From the NCBI GenBank assembly GCA_023548195.1, contig JAJHZJ010000014.1:13678718-13742717 (forward strand): a DNA stretch of 64,000 nt. Direction: 5' to 3'. Both the position numbers and the translations under genes were made by a program. The notes below the pieces were generated by a model. It was not told the origin of the DNA. It was given only the letters and a program-made list of their open reading frames with translations, and ran no database searches. The first letter of the stretch is position 1. Each line of letters starts with the position of its first letter. This document shows positions 23,178-33,228 of this stretch, one piece after another. Source of the stretch: Bettongia penicillata ogilbyi (taxonomy: Eukaryota; Chordata; Mammalia; Diprotodontia; Potoroidae).

Positions 23178-24262
23178 CTTCAGGGAAAAAAAATGGTCAT
23201 TCAACGAAATAGAGGACTGCCAAGCATTCTTCATGTAAAGACTAGAGCTGAATAGATAATTTGACTTTCAAATACAAGAATGAAGAGAAACATGAAAAAG
23301 TAAACAGGAAAGAGAAATCATAAGGGACTTACTAAAGTTGAACTGTTTACATTCCTACATGGAAAGATAATATTTGTAACTCTTGAGAGTTTTCTCAGTA
23401 TTAGGGTAGTTGGAGGGATTATATACATATAGACAGATGACACAGGGTGAATTGAATGGGAAGGGATGATATCTAGAAAAATAAAATTTAGGGGTAAGAG
23501 AGGAATATATTGGGAGGAGAAAGGGAAAATGGAATGGGGCAAATTATCTCTCATAAAAGAAGCAAGAAAAAACTTCTAATGGAGGGGAAAAGTGGGGAGG
23601 TGAGAGGGAAAAAGTGAAGTTTACTCTCATCACATTTGGCTCAAGGAGGGAATAACATGCACACTCAATTTGGTATGAAAATTTATCTTACACTACAGGA
23701 AAGTAGGGGAGAAGAGGATGAGTGGGGTTGGGGGGGATGATAGAAGAGAGGGCAAATGGGAGGAGGAGGTAATTAGAAGTAAACACTTTTGGGAAAGGTC
23801 AAAAGAGAGAACAGAATAAATGGGGAACAGTTTAGGATGGAGGGAAATATAGTTAGGCTTTCACAACATGACTTTTATGGAATTCTCTTGCATAGCTACA
23901 CATGTATAACCTATATTGAATTGCTTGCCTTGTCAATGGGCATGGCTGGGGAGGGAGGAAGGGAGAAAAGTTGGAACTCAAAGTTTGAAAAACGAATATT
24001 AAAAATCGTTTTTATATGCAACTGGGAAATAAGAAATACAGGTAATGGGGTATATAGAAATCTATCTTGCCCTACAAGAAAATAGAGGAGATGGGGATAA
24101 AGGAAGGGAGGGGGTCTAATAGAAGAGAGGACAGATAGGGGGAAGGAGTAATCAGAATGCATGGTATCTTGGGGTGGGGGAAGGGAGAGATGGGGAGAAA
24201 TTTCAGAACTCAAAATCTTGTGGAAATGAATGTTGAAAGCAAAAAATAAATTTAAAAAAGAG
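23173..24262 (+). mobile_element. HAL1 fragment: ORF1 C-terminus joined to 3'UTR
   Basis: Sense HAL1, truncated at its 5' end. It starts at the position equivalent to the last ~35 codons of ORF1 (ATACTTCAGGGAAAAAAAAT), then follows the 3'UTR of the element at 30397-33212 base by base for about 1 kb: TAAACAGGAAAGAGAAATCA, TACATTCCTACATGGAAAGA, AATTGAATGGGAAGGGATGA, CTATATTGAATTGCTTGCCT. It ends in a short A-rich tail near 24262 (AAAAAATAAATTTAAAAAAG). As in the better copy, no ORF2 lies between ORF1 and the 3'UTR. Confidence 0.85.
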
Positions 24263-24614
24263 TACATGGATTGCGCTTTGAGAAACTCTGATCTATGATA
24301 TTGTGCTGATTACATTATAACCTCAACATTGCAGAGCCTCTGAAATGAGATCCACAAGGAAACAGAAAGAAAAATGCTGATAAGTATTTGGAAGAATAGA
24401 CTATAATGCTTGTCCATAAGTATATAAACCATGGATAAACATTGTGCATGGACAATTAATTGGTCCCAAAAGCCAACCTAAGGAAGCAAGTGGGGGTTAG
24501 CTTGCATCTAGGAAATTGTATAGCAGCCAAGATCTTCACCCAAATGAAGACCTTTTTTTCGTTTTCAATTCTATATTCTTCTGGTCATACTAAATGACTG
24601 TGAATCATGGAATT
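24263..24614. other. Intergenic, nothing assigned
   Basis: No gene or repeat recognised between the HAL1 fragment and the next L1. Confidence 0.4.
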
Positions 24615-25385
24615 CCATGATCTTTTTAAAAATAATTTTTATTTTTTGTTTTTTCTGAACTTTACAAACTTTACAAAACTTTATGAATCAATTAATTAGA
24701 ACATTTCTGTATACAGTGAAGAATAAACAAAAGAGAGAATTACATGTAAAACTTAAAATCTGTTTTGAACAGTTTTTGCTTTCTTTAAAGCATTCAACTT
24801 GTTAGTTTCTACATTTCCTACCTTGTCTATATCTCCTTCTAAATTTCCTCCTGTTCTCTCTGTACAATAAAAAAACCAAACAATAACAAACTTCAGTCAT
24901 CTTTTCTGAATCATTTTTTTGGAGGAAGGGCATTATCATTCACCTTTTCCTTTCCAATATCCCAAATTTTAAAAAAATCCCCCATTATGATAAAATAAGC
25001 AGAGTCAAGCAAAACAAATCCAGATATTAGCCAGGTCTAAAAATGTATATCTTATTATGCTTCTCAAGTCTATCATCTTTCTGTCAAGAAGCGAGCAGCA
25101 TACTTCATTATAGGTCTTCTAGAGCCATGGGTGGCTGTAGTGATCAGAATTCTTAAGTCTTTCAAAGTAGCTTTCTTTATAGTGCTATGGTTTTTGTACG
25201 AATACTTCCTATGGTTTTGCTCAGTTTATAGGTCTTCCTAGGTTTCTCTGAACCTTTCCTTTGCATCATTTCTTATAATACAATAACATTCCATTTTATT
25301 TATGTGACATAATCACTCATCCATCTTAGACAGATTTTTTTACATTATATTACATTTTTTTTTACATTAAATGTCCTGAGAATTC
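24615..25385 (-). mobile_element. Old L1 3' region, antisense
   Basis: Antisense 3'UTR and ORF2 end of an older L1 subfamily: CAGAGTCAAGCAAAACAAAT, TATCATCTTTCTGTCAAGAA, TTTCTTATAATACAATAACA, CATAATCACTCATCCATCTT. Same subfamily tail as at 9240. Confidence 0.65.
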
Positions 25386-25399
25386 ACCTTTCTATTTAT

Positions 25400-25765
25400 T
25401 TTTTTCTGGCCCTTAGAGTTGTCGGAAATATGGAGAGTAAAGAAAGAGCTGGACAAGCAAATGTTTGATTAAAAAAAAAACCTCTTATAAAGTCCTTGAG
25501 ACAAGATGGATAGGTATGGGCCTAAGCAATATTACAGTTGACTGAATTCAGAACTCACCAAATACAAAGCGCAGAAACTAATAATGAGATGTCATGTTGG
25601 GGTGTGTGTGTGTGGGAGATATCCCAAAAATCTATGATTGATCCTGTGCTGTTTAATATTGTTAATCAATGACTTGAATAAATTTTTAGATAGCATGTTC
25701 TGTATCAAAAAGTATGGTGACAAGCTAGAACAGCGATTTGAATAGATTGTTGAAATTAAATAAGG
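25400..25765 (+). mobile_element. CR1/L3 LINE fragment, sense
   Basis: TCCTGTGCTGTTTAATATTG followed by TCAATGACTTGAATAAATTT is the sense CR1/L3 reverse-transcriptase region ('cctgtgctgttcaacattt...atcaatgacttgg'). Confidence 0.65.
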
Positions 25766-25949
25766 TTATAGCACCTTGGCCTTACCTCCCTTTCATGTGG
25801 GTTTACTGAAAGATTATCTAATTTTGAGATCTATTGTGGGTTAGCATCCAAAGCCATGGCTCATGAGTCCTCACTAACATATTCTTTTTACCAGGAAACT
25901 GGAAGACACAATTCAAGGCAAAAGATATTTAATTAAAAAGCATAGAAAA

Positions 25950-26424
25950 ATTTTTGTTGTTCAGTCATTCAGTCATGTCTGACCTGTCATAATACCATGA
26001 ACCATAGCATGCCTTCTGTTCTCCACCATCTCTTGAAGTCTTGAATATTCATTGTTTCCATGACACTATCCATCTCATATTCTGCCATTCTCTTTTTCTT
26101 TTGTCTTCAATCTTTCCCAGGGAATCCTGTCTTCTTATTATGTGGCCAAGGTATTTAAGCTTCAGCTTCAGTATTTGACTTTCCAGTGAACAGTCTGAAT
26201 TAATTTAAGTAATGACTGATTTGATCTCCTTGTTGTCCTAGGAACTCTTAAAAGTCTTCTCCAGCACCACAATTTAAAAGCATCTATTCTGTGGTACTCA
26301 GCTTTCCCTATAGTCCAACTCTCACAACCCTATATTGCTACTGGAAAAACCATAGCTTTGGCTCTCCATACCTTTAATGACAAAGTGATGTCTGCTTTTT
26401 AGCAAGCTATCCAGACTTAGGATA
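25950..26424 (-). mobile_element. BovB-type RTE retrotransposon, 3' part, antisense
   Basis: TTGTTGTTCAGTCATTCAGTCATG is the reverse of the BovB 3' end ('gttgttcagtcgctcagtcgtg' in ruminants). AAAAGTCTTCTCCAGCACCA, CAAAGTGATGTCTGCTTTTT and CACTGGAAAAACC-type words follow in BovB order. A SINE at 26425-26575 interrupts it, and it resumes to about 27230. BovB is the RTE clade known for horizontal transfer among vertebrates, including marsupials. Confidence 0.85.
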
Positions 26425-26575
26425 GCTTTTTTTTCTTTTTTGAGGCAATTGCAGTTAAGTGACTTGCCCAGTGTCACACAGCTAGTAAGCATCAAGTGCC
26501 AGACCACATTTGAACTCAGGTCCTCCTGACTCCATAACTGTTGCTTTATCCACTGAATCACCTAGCTGCCTCAAT
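26425..26575 (-). repeat. MIR-like marsupial SINE inserted in BovB, antisense
   Basis: TTGAGGCAATTGCAGTTAAG, GACTTGCCCAGTGTCACACA, TTGAACTCAGGTCCTCCTGA and CACTGAATCACCTAGCTGCC are the reverse of a marsupial CORE-SINE whose head reads 'ggcagctaggtggc'. It is well preserved and splits the BovB copy. Confidence 0.85.
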
Positions 26576-27230
26576 AATTTTCCTTTCAAAGAATAAGAAT
26601 CTTTACTTTTTATGGCTGCATTTGCTGCCTGCAGTGATCTTTGAGTCCAAGAATATAAAATCTGACTGCTTCCATTTCTTCTCTATTTGCCAGGAAATGA
26701 TGAGACCAAGTTACCAAGATCTTAGTGGACTTTTTAAAAATATTAATCTTCCAGTCAGCTTTTATGCTTTCCACTTCATCGAGAGTTTTCTTAATTCTTT
26801 ACTTTCTGCCATTAGAATTGTATTAACTATATAGCTGAGAGTGTTGATATTTCTACTGACAGCCTTAATTCTAGCTTTTGTTTCATCCAGTCTGGCATTT
26901 TTGCATGATGTATTCTGAACATAAGTTAAATAAACTAGGTGACAACATATAGCCTTGTAGTAGTACTCCTTTTCCAATCTTAAATCAGTCATTTCATGTT
27001 GGGTGCTACCTGTTGCTTCTTGACTGATCCCATCTCTTTGAGGACTTGTCACATTTTGTTGTGATCCACATAGTCAAAGGCTTTAGTGTAGTCAATGAAG
27101 CAGAAGTAGATGTTTTTCTGAAACTGCCTTGCTTTCTCCATAATCCAGTGAATGTTGATGATTTGGTCTCTAGATCCTATTTTGAAGAGGCAAAGGCCTC
27201 TTCAAAAAACCCAGCCTGCTCATTTTAGTA
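26576..27230 (-). mobile_element. BovB-type RTE, continuation, antisense
   Basis: GCAGTGATCTTTGAGTCCAA, AGGTGACAACATATAGCCTT, TTGTGATCCACATAGTCAAA and GAAGCAGAAGTAGATGTTTT reproduce the antisense BovB reverse transcriptase in order. Frames are interrupted, so the copy is inactive. Confidence 0.88.
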
Positions 27231-27239
27231 ATTCTCAGT

Positions 27240-27455
27240 TCACATTGCTGACACCTGAAAAAGGCCAGGTGTTCCCACTGCATGCAGGGCTGTCTCCAGT
27301 CATCCTGATTTATATATGCCCCTAAACCCAGATGGCCATGGAGAAGAAAGTGAGGCCAGTGACTTTACACAAACTTCCCTCTCTTAGATCAAATTCATTT
27401 ATAAGTCATGGCATCACCTTCCTGATGTCATGGTCCTCTTTGAGAAAGAAGGACA
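27240..27455 (+). repeat. RTE-dependent marsupial SINE
   Basis: TCCAGTCATCCTGATTTATA, CCCAGATGGCCATGGAGAAG, GTGAGGCCAGTGACTTTACA, CCTGATGTCATGGTCCTCTT and the end GAAGGACAAACAACAA match the marsupial SINE family thought to be mobilised by RTE. It lies head to tail against the BovB remnant. Confidence 0.8.
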
Positions 27456-27612
27456 AACAACAACCTGTGAGTACTAGGAGCTGCCCCACTGGGGACCCAA
27501 CTGGCTGATTCCAGTTGGACAACGCTCCTTCCTTCCTCTTTTTCTCTCCTCTTCCCATTCCTTCCCTTCCCTTCCCTCCCCTTCAAGAGTAAAGGACAAA
27601 CAATAATAATTG
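27456..27612 (+). repeat. Second RTE-SINE-type tail
   Basis: A further 155 bp ends in AGTAAAGGACAAACAATAATAA, repeating the terminal GGACAAACAA signature of the SINE just upstream. A dimeric or composite SINE, or two neighbouring insertions, would explain it. A (TTCCC)-rich run lies at 27555-27585. Confidence 0.5.
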
Positions 27613-28239
27613 CAGAAGCCTAGCTTTTAGAATTTTAAGCATAGTTTTTCTGGCATGTGAAATGAATGCATTTGTTTGGTAATTAGAACCTTCCTTGGCA
27701 TTGGGATGTAAACTTGTCTTTTCCAATCCAGTAGCCATTGTTAAATTTCCCAAATTAAAATGAAACATTCTGTGTCTCCTGCTCCCTAATATATACAAGT
27801 GTAATCTTTATAGACTATAGAGTATCTTATCCCAACTCCCACTCACATTGACAAGTCATGTCCCAAAGAAACTTGTAAGTTACACCTTCCCTTTGGGATT
27901 CTAGGGGCTAATCCCAAAGGGTAGAGGGTATCTTTCTATTGCTCTCACCCCAAGTTCCTTGGTATATTCTTCCTAAAATCAATTCAAAGTTACTGTTAGT
28001 ATCTCTGGTATATTGTTGGTAGATTCCAGTGATTTTTGCCCCAGTTTCATTTAACCAATTAACATAACTTTTACCAAAAAAATTACTATGAAGATAGAGA
28101 AAAAACAGAAGTATAAATCATTCACCTCAATAGCCAGCAGCAAATTCTTTACTATGCCACTGTGGTCTCTGGGGACAAAGGGTTCAAATTTAAAGCAATT
28201 GCTACAAAGCATTCCCTTCTACCAACTGTGCTTCCAAAT
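27613..28239. other. Intergenic, nothing assigned
   Basis: No gene, promoter or named repeat recognised. Confidence 0.4.
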
Positions 28240-28475
28240 AATAACAGCTAATAGGTAATATTTATACTGGGTTAGTATGTTCCAGACACGTGCTAAAGTG
28301 TTTTGTAATTATTATCAGATCTTCACAACAAACCTGGGAGGCTATTATTACCTCTATTTTACAAATGAGGAAACTGAGGCAAATAGAAGTTAAGTGACAT
28401 GCCCAGGATCACATGGCTTATTTCAAGTTGGATTTGAACTCAGGTTTTCCTGGCACTCTGTCTGTGCCCCACATT
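28240..28475 (+). repeat. MIR3-like marsupial SINE
   Basis: Full-looking order: AATAACAGCTAATAGGTAAT, CAGATCTTCACAACAAACCT, TTACAAATGAGGAAACTGAG, AAGTGACATGCCCAGGATCA, GGATTTGAACTCAGGTTTTC. Confidence 0.85.
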
Positions 28476-28934
28476 TAGGATGACCAATGAACAGAATCAA
28501 TCCTTACTTTTAGCACCTGGCCTCTTGACCATAGAAGTTAGTCCACTGATGATCTGTGTTTTAGTCAATCGTTAGCATTACCTCTGTCAGCAACAGCAGG
28601 CCATGCATTCCCACCTTTATGCTAGTTCCAGATGAGAGAAAGTCGGAGGCCTTTCTTTCCTTAGAGGCCCATAACAGATTATCTTCCTCATTGAACAAGA
28701 AAGGACCACGTTACACAGGGACACTACACTCTTTCCCAAAAGTTACCAAACCAGTGAGAGAGATGATATTCCTGTTAAGAAAATTTGTGTGCAGGAAACA
28801 TGCATAAACAGGGAATAACTATGGCTGGAGAATACGCCTGGAGAAGCACATATAGAGAACACATACTCCTAAGGGAATATGTATAACTAGAACCACTGAC
28901 TCCTCTAAGGCAGTATTTTTATTAGAGTCCTCTT
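28476..28934. other. Intergenic, nothing assigned
   Basis: A 62-codon frame at 28619-28807 has no recognisable similarity and no gene context. Nothing else is seen. Confidence 0.35.
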
Positions 28935-29760
28935 CTTTTTTTAAAAATTATTTTATTTGTTCTCAGTTTTCTACACTCACTTCGATATATCTTAGGTTTT
29001 TCCCTTCCCTCCGACCCTGCTCCATCCCTGCTCCCTCCCCACGACAGCATGCAATCTTATATAGGTTCTCCACATACATTCCTTTTAAATACATTTTCAT
29101 CCCCGCTCCATCCCCGCTCCCTCCCCACTCCCTCCCCAAGACAGCATGCAATCTTACATAGGTTCTACACATACATTCTTTTTAAATACATTTTCTACTT
29201 AGTCATGTTGCATAGAAGAATTAAAATGAATGAGAGAAACCATAAAACAAAACATAACATAAGAGAAAATGGTTTGCTTCATTCTGTGATCCTATTACAT
29301 AGGTCTTTCTCTGAATGTGGAAGACGTTTTACCTCAAGAGTCCATTGGGAATTTTTTAAGTTCTTGCATTGCTATGAAGTACTAAGTCCAGCAGAAAAAT
29401 TCCTCACACACTGGTTGTTACTGTGTACAAAGTTCTCCAGATTCTGCTCCTTTCACTCAGCATCAGTTCATATAAATCCTTCCAGGTTTCTCTGTCTTCC
29501 TGTTCATCATTTCTTATAGCCCAATAGTATTCAGTTACATTTATATACCCCAACTTGTTCAGCCATTCCCCAATTGATGGGCAGCCCCTTGATTTCCAAT
29601 TTTTGGCCACCACAAAGAGAGCTGCTATACATATTTCTGTGCATTTGGGACCCTTTCCCATTTTTATGATCTTTTTGCGATACTGTCCTAGAAGTGATGT
29701 TTCTGAGTCAAAGGCAGAGTCCTTTTCTAACACTGAATCTTGTCCCCTAAAAGTTCTTCG
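28935..29760 (-). mobile_element. L1 3' end with duplicated 3'UTR block, antisense
   Basis: Same metatherian L1 3' end as at 18425: ORF2p C-terminal peptide EYYWAIRNDEQEDRETWKDL, 3'UTR (AGCATGCAATCTTATATAGG) and a T-rich tail. Two adjacent 3'UTR blocks, 29015-29100 and 29101-29196, are near-identical, an internal tandem duplication of about 90 bp. It is truncated at its 5' end. Confidence 0.88.
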
Positions 29761-30299
29761 ATGATGCCATGAAACAATAAGTAGGCATCTTCATTTATCT
29801 GCTCTCTGCTACCATCTACTGGTCTTCAATAGCTATGTAGCCTCTTATTATTTTTTCCCCTAGCAGAGGGCAGCAGTCTCAGTTCTTTTCCCTCACAACT
29901 CTCTTGTGAATCCAGACCCAAATCAACTATATCCAGCCACCTAATAAGAGGCATTCAAATTTGTTTTTTCAACCACTTTTTCTATTGCTACCATTTGTAC
30001 TTTCTCAGTTCAAACTGATTTGCATTATGGTCCAAAAATTCCTTTCAATTCCTGTTGTACAATTGGATGAGAACCTTTGTAAAACTGCAAAGGAGCAGAA
30101 AATGAGATTCCTTTAACTTTCATGATTTCCCAGGTCTATGTAAATCACTTTGAGAGTAACACTGAATGGGGCTTGATTGAACTGGTAGAGTTGGGACATT
30201 GTACAATCAAATCACTATACTCTTTCCAGGGATATGTGAAAACTTCTATAGTACAGGTTTTTTGTTTTTTTTTTTAAGAACTTTACAAAAACAAGGTCA
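29761..30299. other. Intergenic, nothing assigned
   Basis: No gene. TCATGATTTCCCAGGTCTATG-type text near 30118 and the T-run at 30259 are not diagnostic. Confidence 0.35.
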
Positions 30300-30396
30300 A
30301 TGATGTATGACTAGATGGCAAATATATGTGAAAAATATCAGGAAGTTTTAGTAGACATGTCAGAAGAACTAATATGATGTGATCTTAGCTTTTATT
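30300..30396 (+). mobile_element. CR1/L3 fragment, left of the HAL1 insertion
   Basis: The text up to GATGTGATCTTAGCTTTTATT continues after the HAL1 at 33229 with AAGATCAGCCTAGCATCCAG, together following CR1/L3 ORF2 ('aatcttaggctgcattaatagaagcatagtgtccaga'). The LINE was therefore present before the HAL1 inserted. Confidence 0.6.
30381..30396 (+). repeat. Target-site duplication, left copy (HAL1)
   Basis: GATCTTAGCTTTTATT, identical to 33213-33228. It brackets the HAL1 exactly. Confidence 0.95.
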
Positions 30397-31442
30397 TTTA
30401 TTTTTTTCTATTTTTTAATTTATTTATTTATTTAAATTTTTACATTCATTTTCACAAAATTTTGGGTTCCAAATTTTCTCCCCTTTTATCCCCTCCCCCC
30501 ACCTCAATACCCCAAGCAATCTAATTTTCCCTATCTCCAATCTGCCCTCTCTTCTGTCATCCCTCCCTTCTCTTGTCTCCATTTTCTCTTTTCTCCTATA
30601 GGGCCAGATGACTTTCTATTCCTCATTAACTGTATGTCTTCTTTCCTAGTAGCAACAACAATACTAAACAGTTGTTCCTAAAACTTTGAGTTCCAAATTC
30701 TCCTCATCCCTCCCTCCCCACCCATTCCCTTTGGGAAGGCAGGCAATTCAATATAGGCCATATCTGTGTAGTTTTGCAAATGACTTCCCTGATAGTCGTG
30801 TTGTGTAAGACTAACTGAATTACCCTCCATCCTAACCTGCCCCTCATTGTTTCTCTTCTGTCTTTTGATCCTGTCCCTCCCCAAGTGTTGACTTCAAATT
30901 GCTCCCTCCTCCCTTTGCCCTCCCTTCCATCATTGCTTATTTCCTTCTCCCCCACTTTCCTATACTGTAAGATAGGTTTTCATACCAAAATGAGTGTGAA
31001 TTTTATTCCTTCCTTTAGTCAAATGTGATGAGGGTAAACTTCTTGGTTTTTTTTTTCCTCAGCTCTCCTCTTTTTCCCTCCACTAAAAAGTCTCCTACTT
31101 GCTTCTTAAATGACATATAATTACCCCATTCCATTTCACCCTCTTTCCTCCCACTACATTTCTCTCTCACCATTTACCTTAATTTCTTTTAAGATATGGT
31201 CCCATCCTATTCAATTCAATCTATGCTCTCTGTCTCTGTATGTGCATGCATATGTGTATGTGTGTGTGCGTGCATGCTTGTACATGTGTGTGTACATGTG
31301 TGTGTATGGACCCACCAACTACCCAGATACTGAAAAGTTTTAAGAGTTACAAATATTGTCTTTCCATGTAGGAATGTAAACAGTTCACTTCTGGTAAGTC
31401 CCTTAAGACTTCTCTTTGCTGTTTACTTTTTCATGCTTCTTC
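30397..31442 (-). other. HAL1 3'UTR
   Basis: Purine-rich on the - strand, with long GGGAGGG / GGAGAAG runs. It matches the sense copy at about 23265-24262 throughout. It includes a TG/AC-rich stretch at 31228-31305 that probably expanded locally. Confidence 0.8.
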
Positions 31443-32539
31443 TCATTCTTGTGTTTGAAAGTCAGATTTTCTTTTCAGCTCTGGTCTTTTCATCAAGAAT
31501 GCTTGAAAGTCCTCTGTTTCATTGAAAGACCATATTTTCCCCTGGAGTATTATACTCAGTTTAGCTGGGTAGGTGACTCTTGGTTTGAGTCCTAGTTCCT
31601 TTGACTTCTGGAATATCCTATTCCACGCCCTTCGATCCCTTAATGTAGAAGCTGCTAGATCTTGAGTTATCCTGATTTTCTTTCCACAATACTGGAATTG
31701 TTTCTTTCTAGCTGCTTGCAAGATTTTCTCCTTGACCTGGGAGTTCTGGAATTTGGCCACAATGTTCCTAGGAGTTTCTCTTTTTGGATCTCTTTCAGGT
31801 GGTAATCAGTGGATTCTTTCAATACTTATTTTTCCCTCTGGTTGTAGAATGTCAGGGCAGTTTTCCTCGATAATTTCATGGAAGATGATATCTAGGCTCT
31901 TTTTTTGATCATGACTTTCAGGTAGTTCCATAATTTTTAAATTGTCTCTCCTGGATCTATTTTCCAGGTCAGTTGTTTTTCCCATGAGATATTTCACGTT
32001 CTCTTCCATTTTTTCATTCTTTTGGTTTTGTTTGGTGATTTCTTGGTTTCTCGTAAAGTCATTAGACTCCATCTGTTCCATTCTAATTTTGAGAGAACTA
32101 TTAAATTCAGTGAGCTCTCGAACCTCTTTTTCCATTTGGCTAATTCTGCTTTTGAAAGCATTCTTCTCCTCATTGGCTTTTTGAACCTCTTTTACCAATT
32201 GAGTGAGCCTATTTTTCAAGGTGATATTTTCTTCAGCATTTTTTTGGGTCACCTTTACCAAGGTATTGACCTGTTTTTCATACTTTTCTTGCATGTCATT
32301 TCTCTTCCCAGTTTTTCCTCCACCTGTCTAACTTGCTTTTCAAAATTCTTTTTGAGCTCTTCCAAGGCCTGGGGCCACATGACATTCCCCTGGGATGTCT
32401 GGGGTACTGAGGCCCCACCCTCCACGTCTTTCCCTGATGGCAAGAATATGTCCTCCTCGTCAGATCCGAAAGTCGGGATCATTTGCATCTGTTCGAAAAA
32501 ACTCTCTATAGTCTCATTTTTCTTCCCTTTTCTAGGCAT
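31443..32539 (-). pseudogene. HAL1 ORF1 (L1 ORF1p-like RNA-binding protein), nearly intact
   Basis: L1 ORF1p is an RNA-binding, nucleic-acid-chaperone protein that forms trimers and packages its own transcript in a cytoplasmic ribonucleoprotein. Reading from the ATG at 32537-32539, the N-terminus is MPRKGKKNETIESFFEQM, an acidic low-complexity stretch follows, then a long heptad-rich coiled coil (32294 to about 32000, e.g. LVKEVQKANEEKNAFKSRIS). Next come the RRM-type motif RSRRDNLKIMELPES and the C-terminal domain (QVKEKILQAARKKQF, LAASTLRDRRAWNRIFQ, RVTYPAKLSI). The stop is TGA at 31443-31445. Two lesions break the frame: a frameshift near 32270-32295 and one in-frame TGA near 31805. The order and length (about 360 codons) match L1 ORF1p. 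Confidence 0.88.
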
Positions 32540-33212
32540 TTTCCCAGCCAGTTACTTGACTTCTGAGATTCCTGTCCACCCCCGCCTAGATCCGCCCAGC
32601 TAGTGCTTGGGGTCTGAGATTCAAATGGGCTTTCTGCGCTGCCAGGCTGCTAATCAATGTGAACTTTAGTTCTGGTGCTGGGGTGGAGGCAGGGCTGCCT
32701 CCCAGGCTCAGCTCCCTCAGGGGCTTTATGCAGAGACCTTCAGTAATGAAGATCCTGCCTGCTGCTGGGGGAGTTCCGGGCCGCCACTGCAGCTGCTGCC
32801 TCTGCCTCCGCCCTTGCCTCTGCTGCCGCCGCTTCCTCCCAAGGGGGCCCGAGCCACGGAGACACTCCGCTCCCCTTTTCCAGCCCAGCCGTCTCTCTCA
32901 CTGACCTGTAGCTTTTATGGGTGGAGGGACCTTCCTGGCCACCGGAGCCTCCGTCCCTGAAGCCTGCTCGGATCAGCTTCTCTGGGGCCACGGCCAGGGC
33001 AGCGCTGGGGTGGGGTCCACTTTCCGGGGCACAACGGACCCTGGGGATGGGTCTCCAGGGCTCTCTGGAACGGAAATCTCTTCCACTCTGTTTCTGCACA
33101 CCTTACAGTGATCCAGAATTTATGGGGATCTCTTTTTACATTAATTCTATGGGCTGTGGGTTCGGAGCTCGTAAACGTGCATCTTTCTACTCCGCCATCT
33201 TGACTCCGCCCC
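32540..33212 (-). promoter_or_regulatory. HAL1 5'UTR / internal promoter
   Basis: GC-rich 5'UTR. CAAGATGGCGG within the first 22 nt (YY1-type AAGATGGCGG at 33192-33201) parallels the YY1 site that positions transcription in human L1. One promoter unit (about 32672-32750, CTCCCAGGCTCAGCTCCCTC on +) is present, compared with three in the copy at 38075-39159. Confidence 0.7.
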
Positions 33213-33228
33213 GATCTTAGCTTTTATT
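33213..33228 (+). repeat. Target-site duplication, right copy (HAL1)
   Basis: GATCTTAGCTTTTATT, a perfect match to 30381-30396, directly after the element's 5' terminus. Confidence 0.95.

Larger units (their letters stand above)
30397..33212 (-). mobile_element. Full-length HAL1 (half-L1) retrotransposon
   Basis: A 2.8-kb L1-derived element on the - strand with both ends present: 5' end GGGGCGGAGTCAAGATGGCG (RC of 33193-33212), a GC-rich 5'UTR of about 670 bp, an L1-type ORF1 (32539-31443), then immediately a purine-rich 3'UTR of about 1 kb ending in an A/T-rich tail at 30397-30440. There is no ORF2. Perfect 16-bp duplications flank it. HAL1 elements (L1 derivatives that keep only ORF1 and use L1 ORF2p in trans) are known from mammals including opossum. 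The copy at 23173 shows the same ORF1-to-3'UTR junction, so this is a family architecture and not a one-off deletion. Confidence 0.88.

Noticed and set aside
22948..23255. Thr-His/Ile-Tyr repeat frames on both strands
   Set aside because: Translation of the CA/TA microsatellite.
28240..28475. Possible tRNA gene (tRNA-like words in SINEs)
   Set aside because: These are tRNA-derived SINEs; no intact cloverleaf with A and B boxes was found.
29049..29519. 156-codon plus-strand frame
   Set aside because: Antisense of the L1 3'UTR and ORF2 end; no independent coding features.
32022..32603. 193-codon plus-strand frame
   Set aside because: Shadow of HAL1 ORF1 read on the opposite strand; the minus strand carries the recognisable ORF1p domains.
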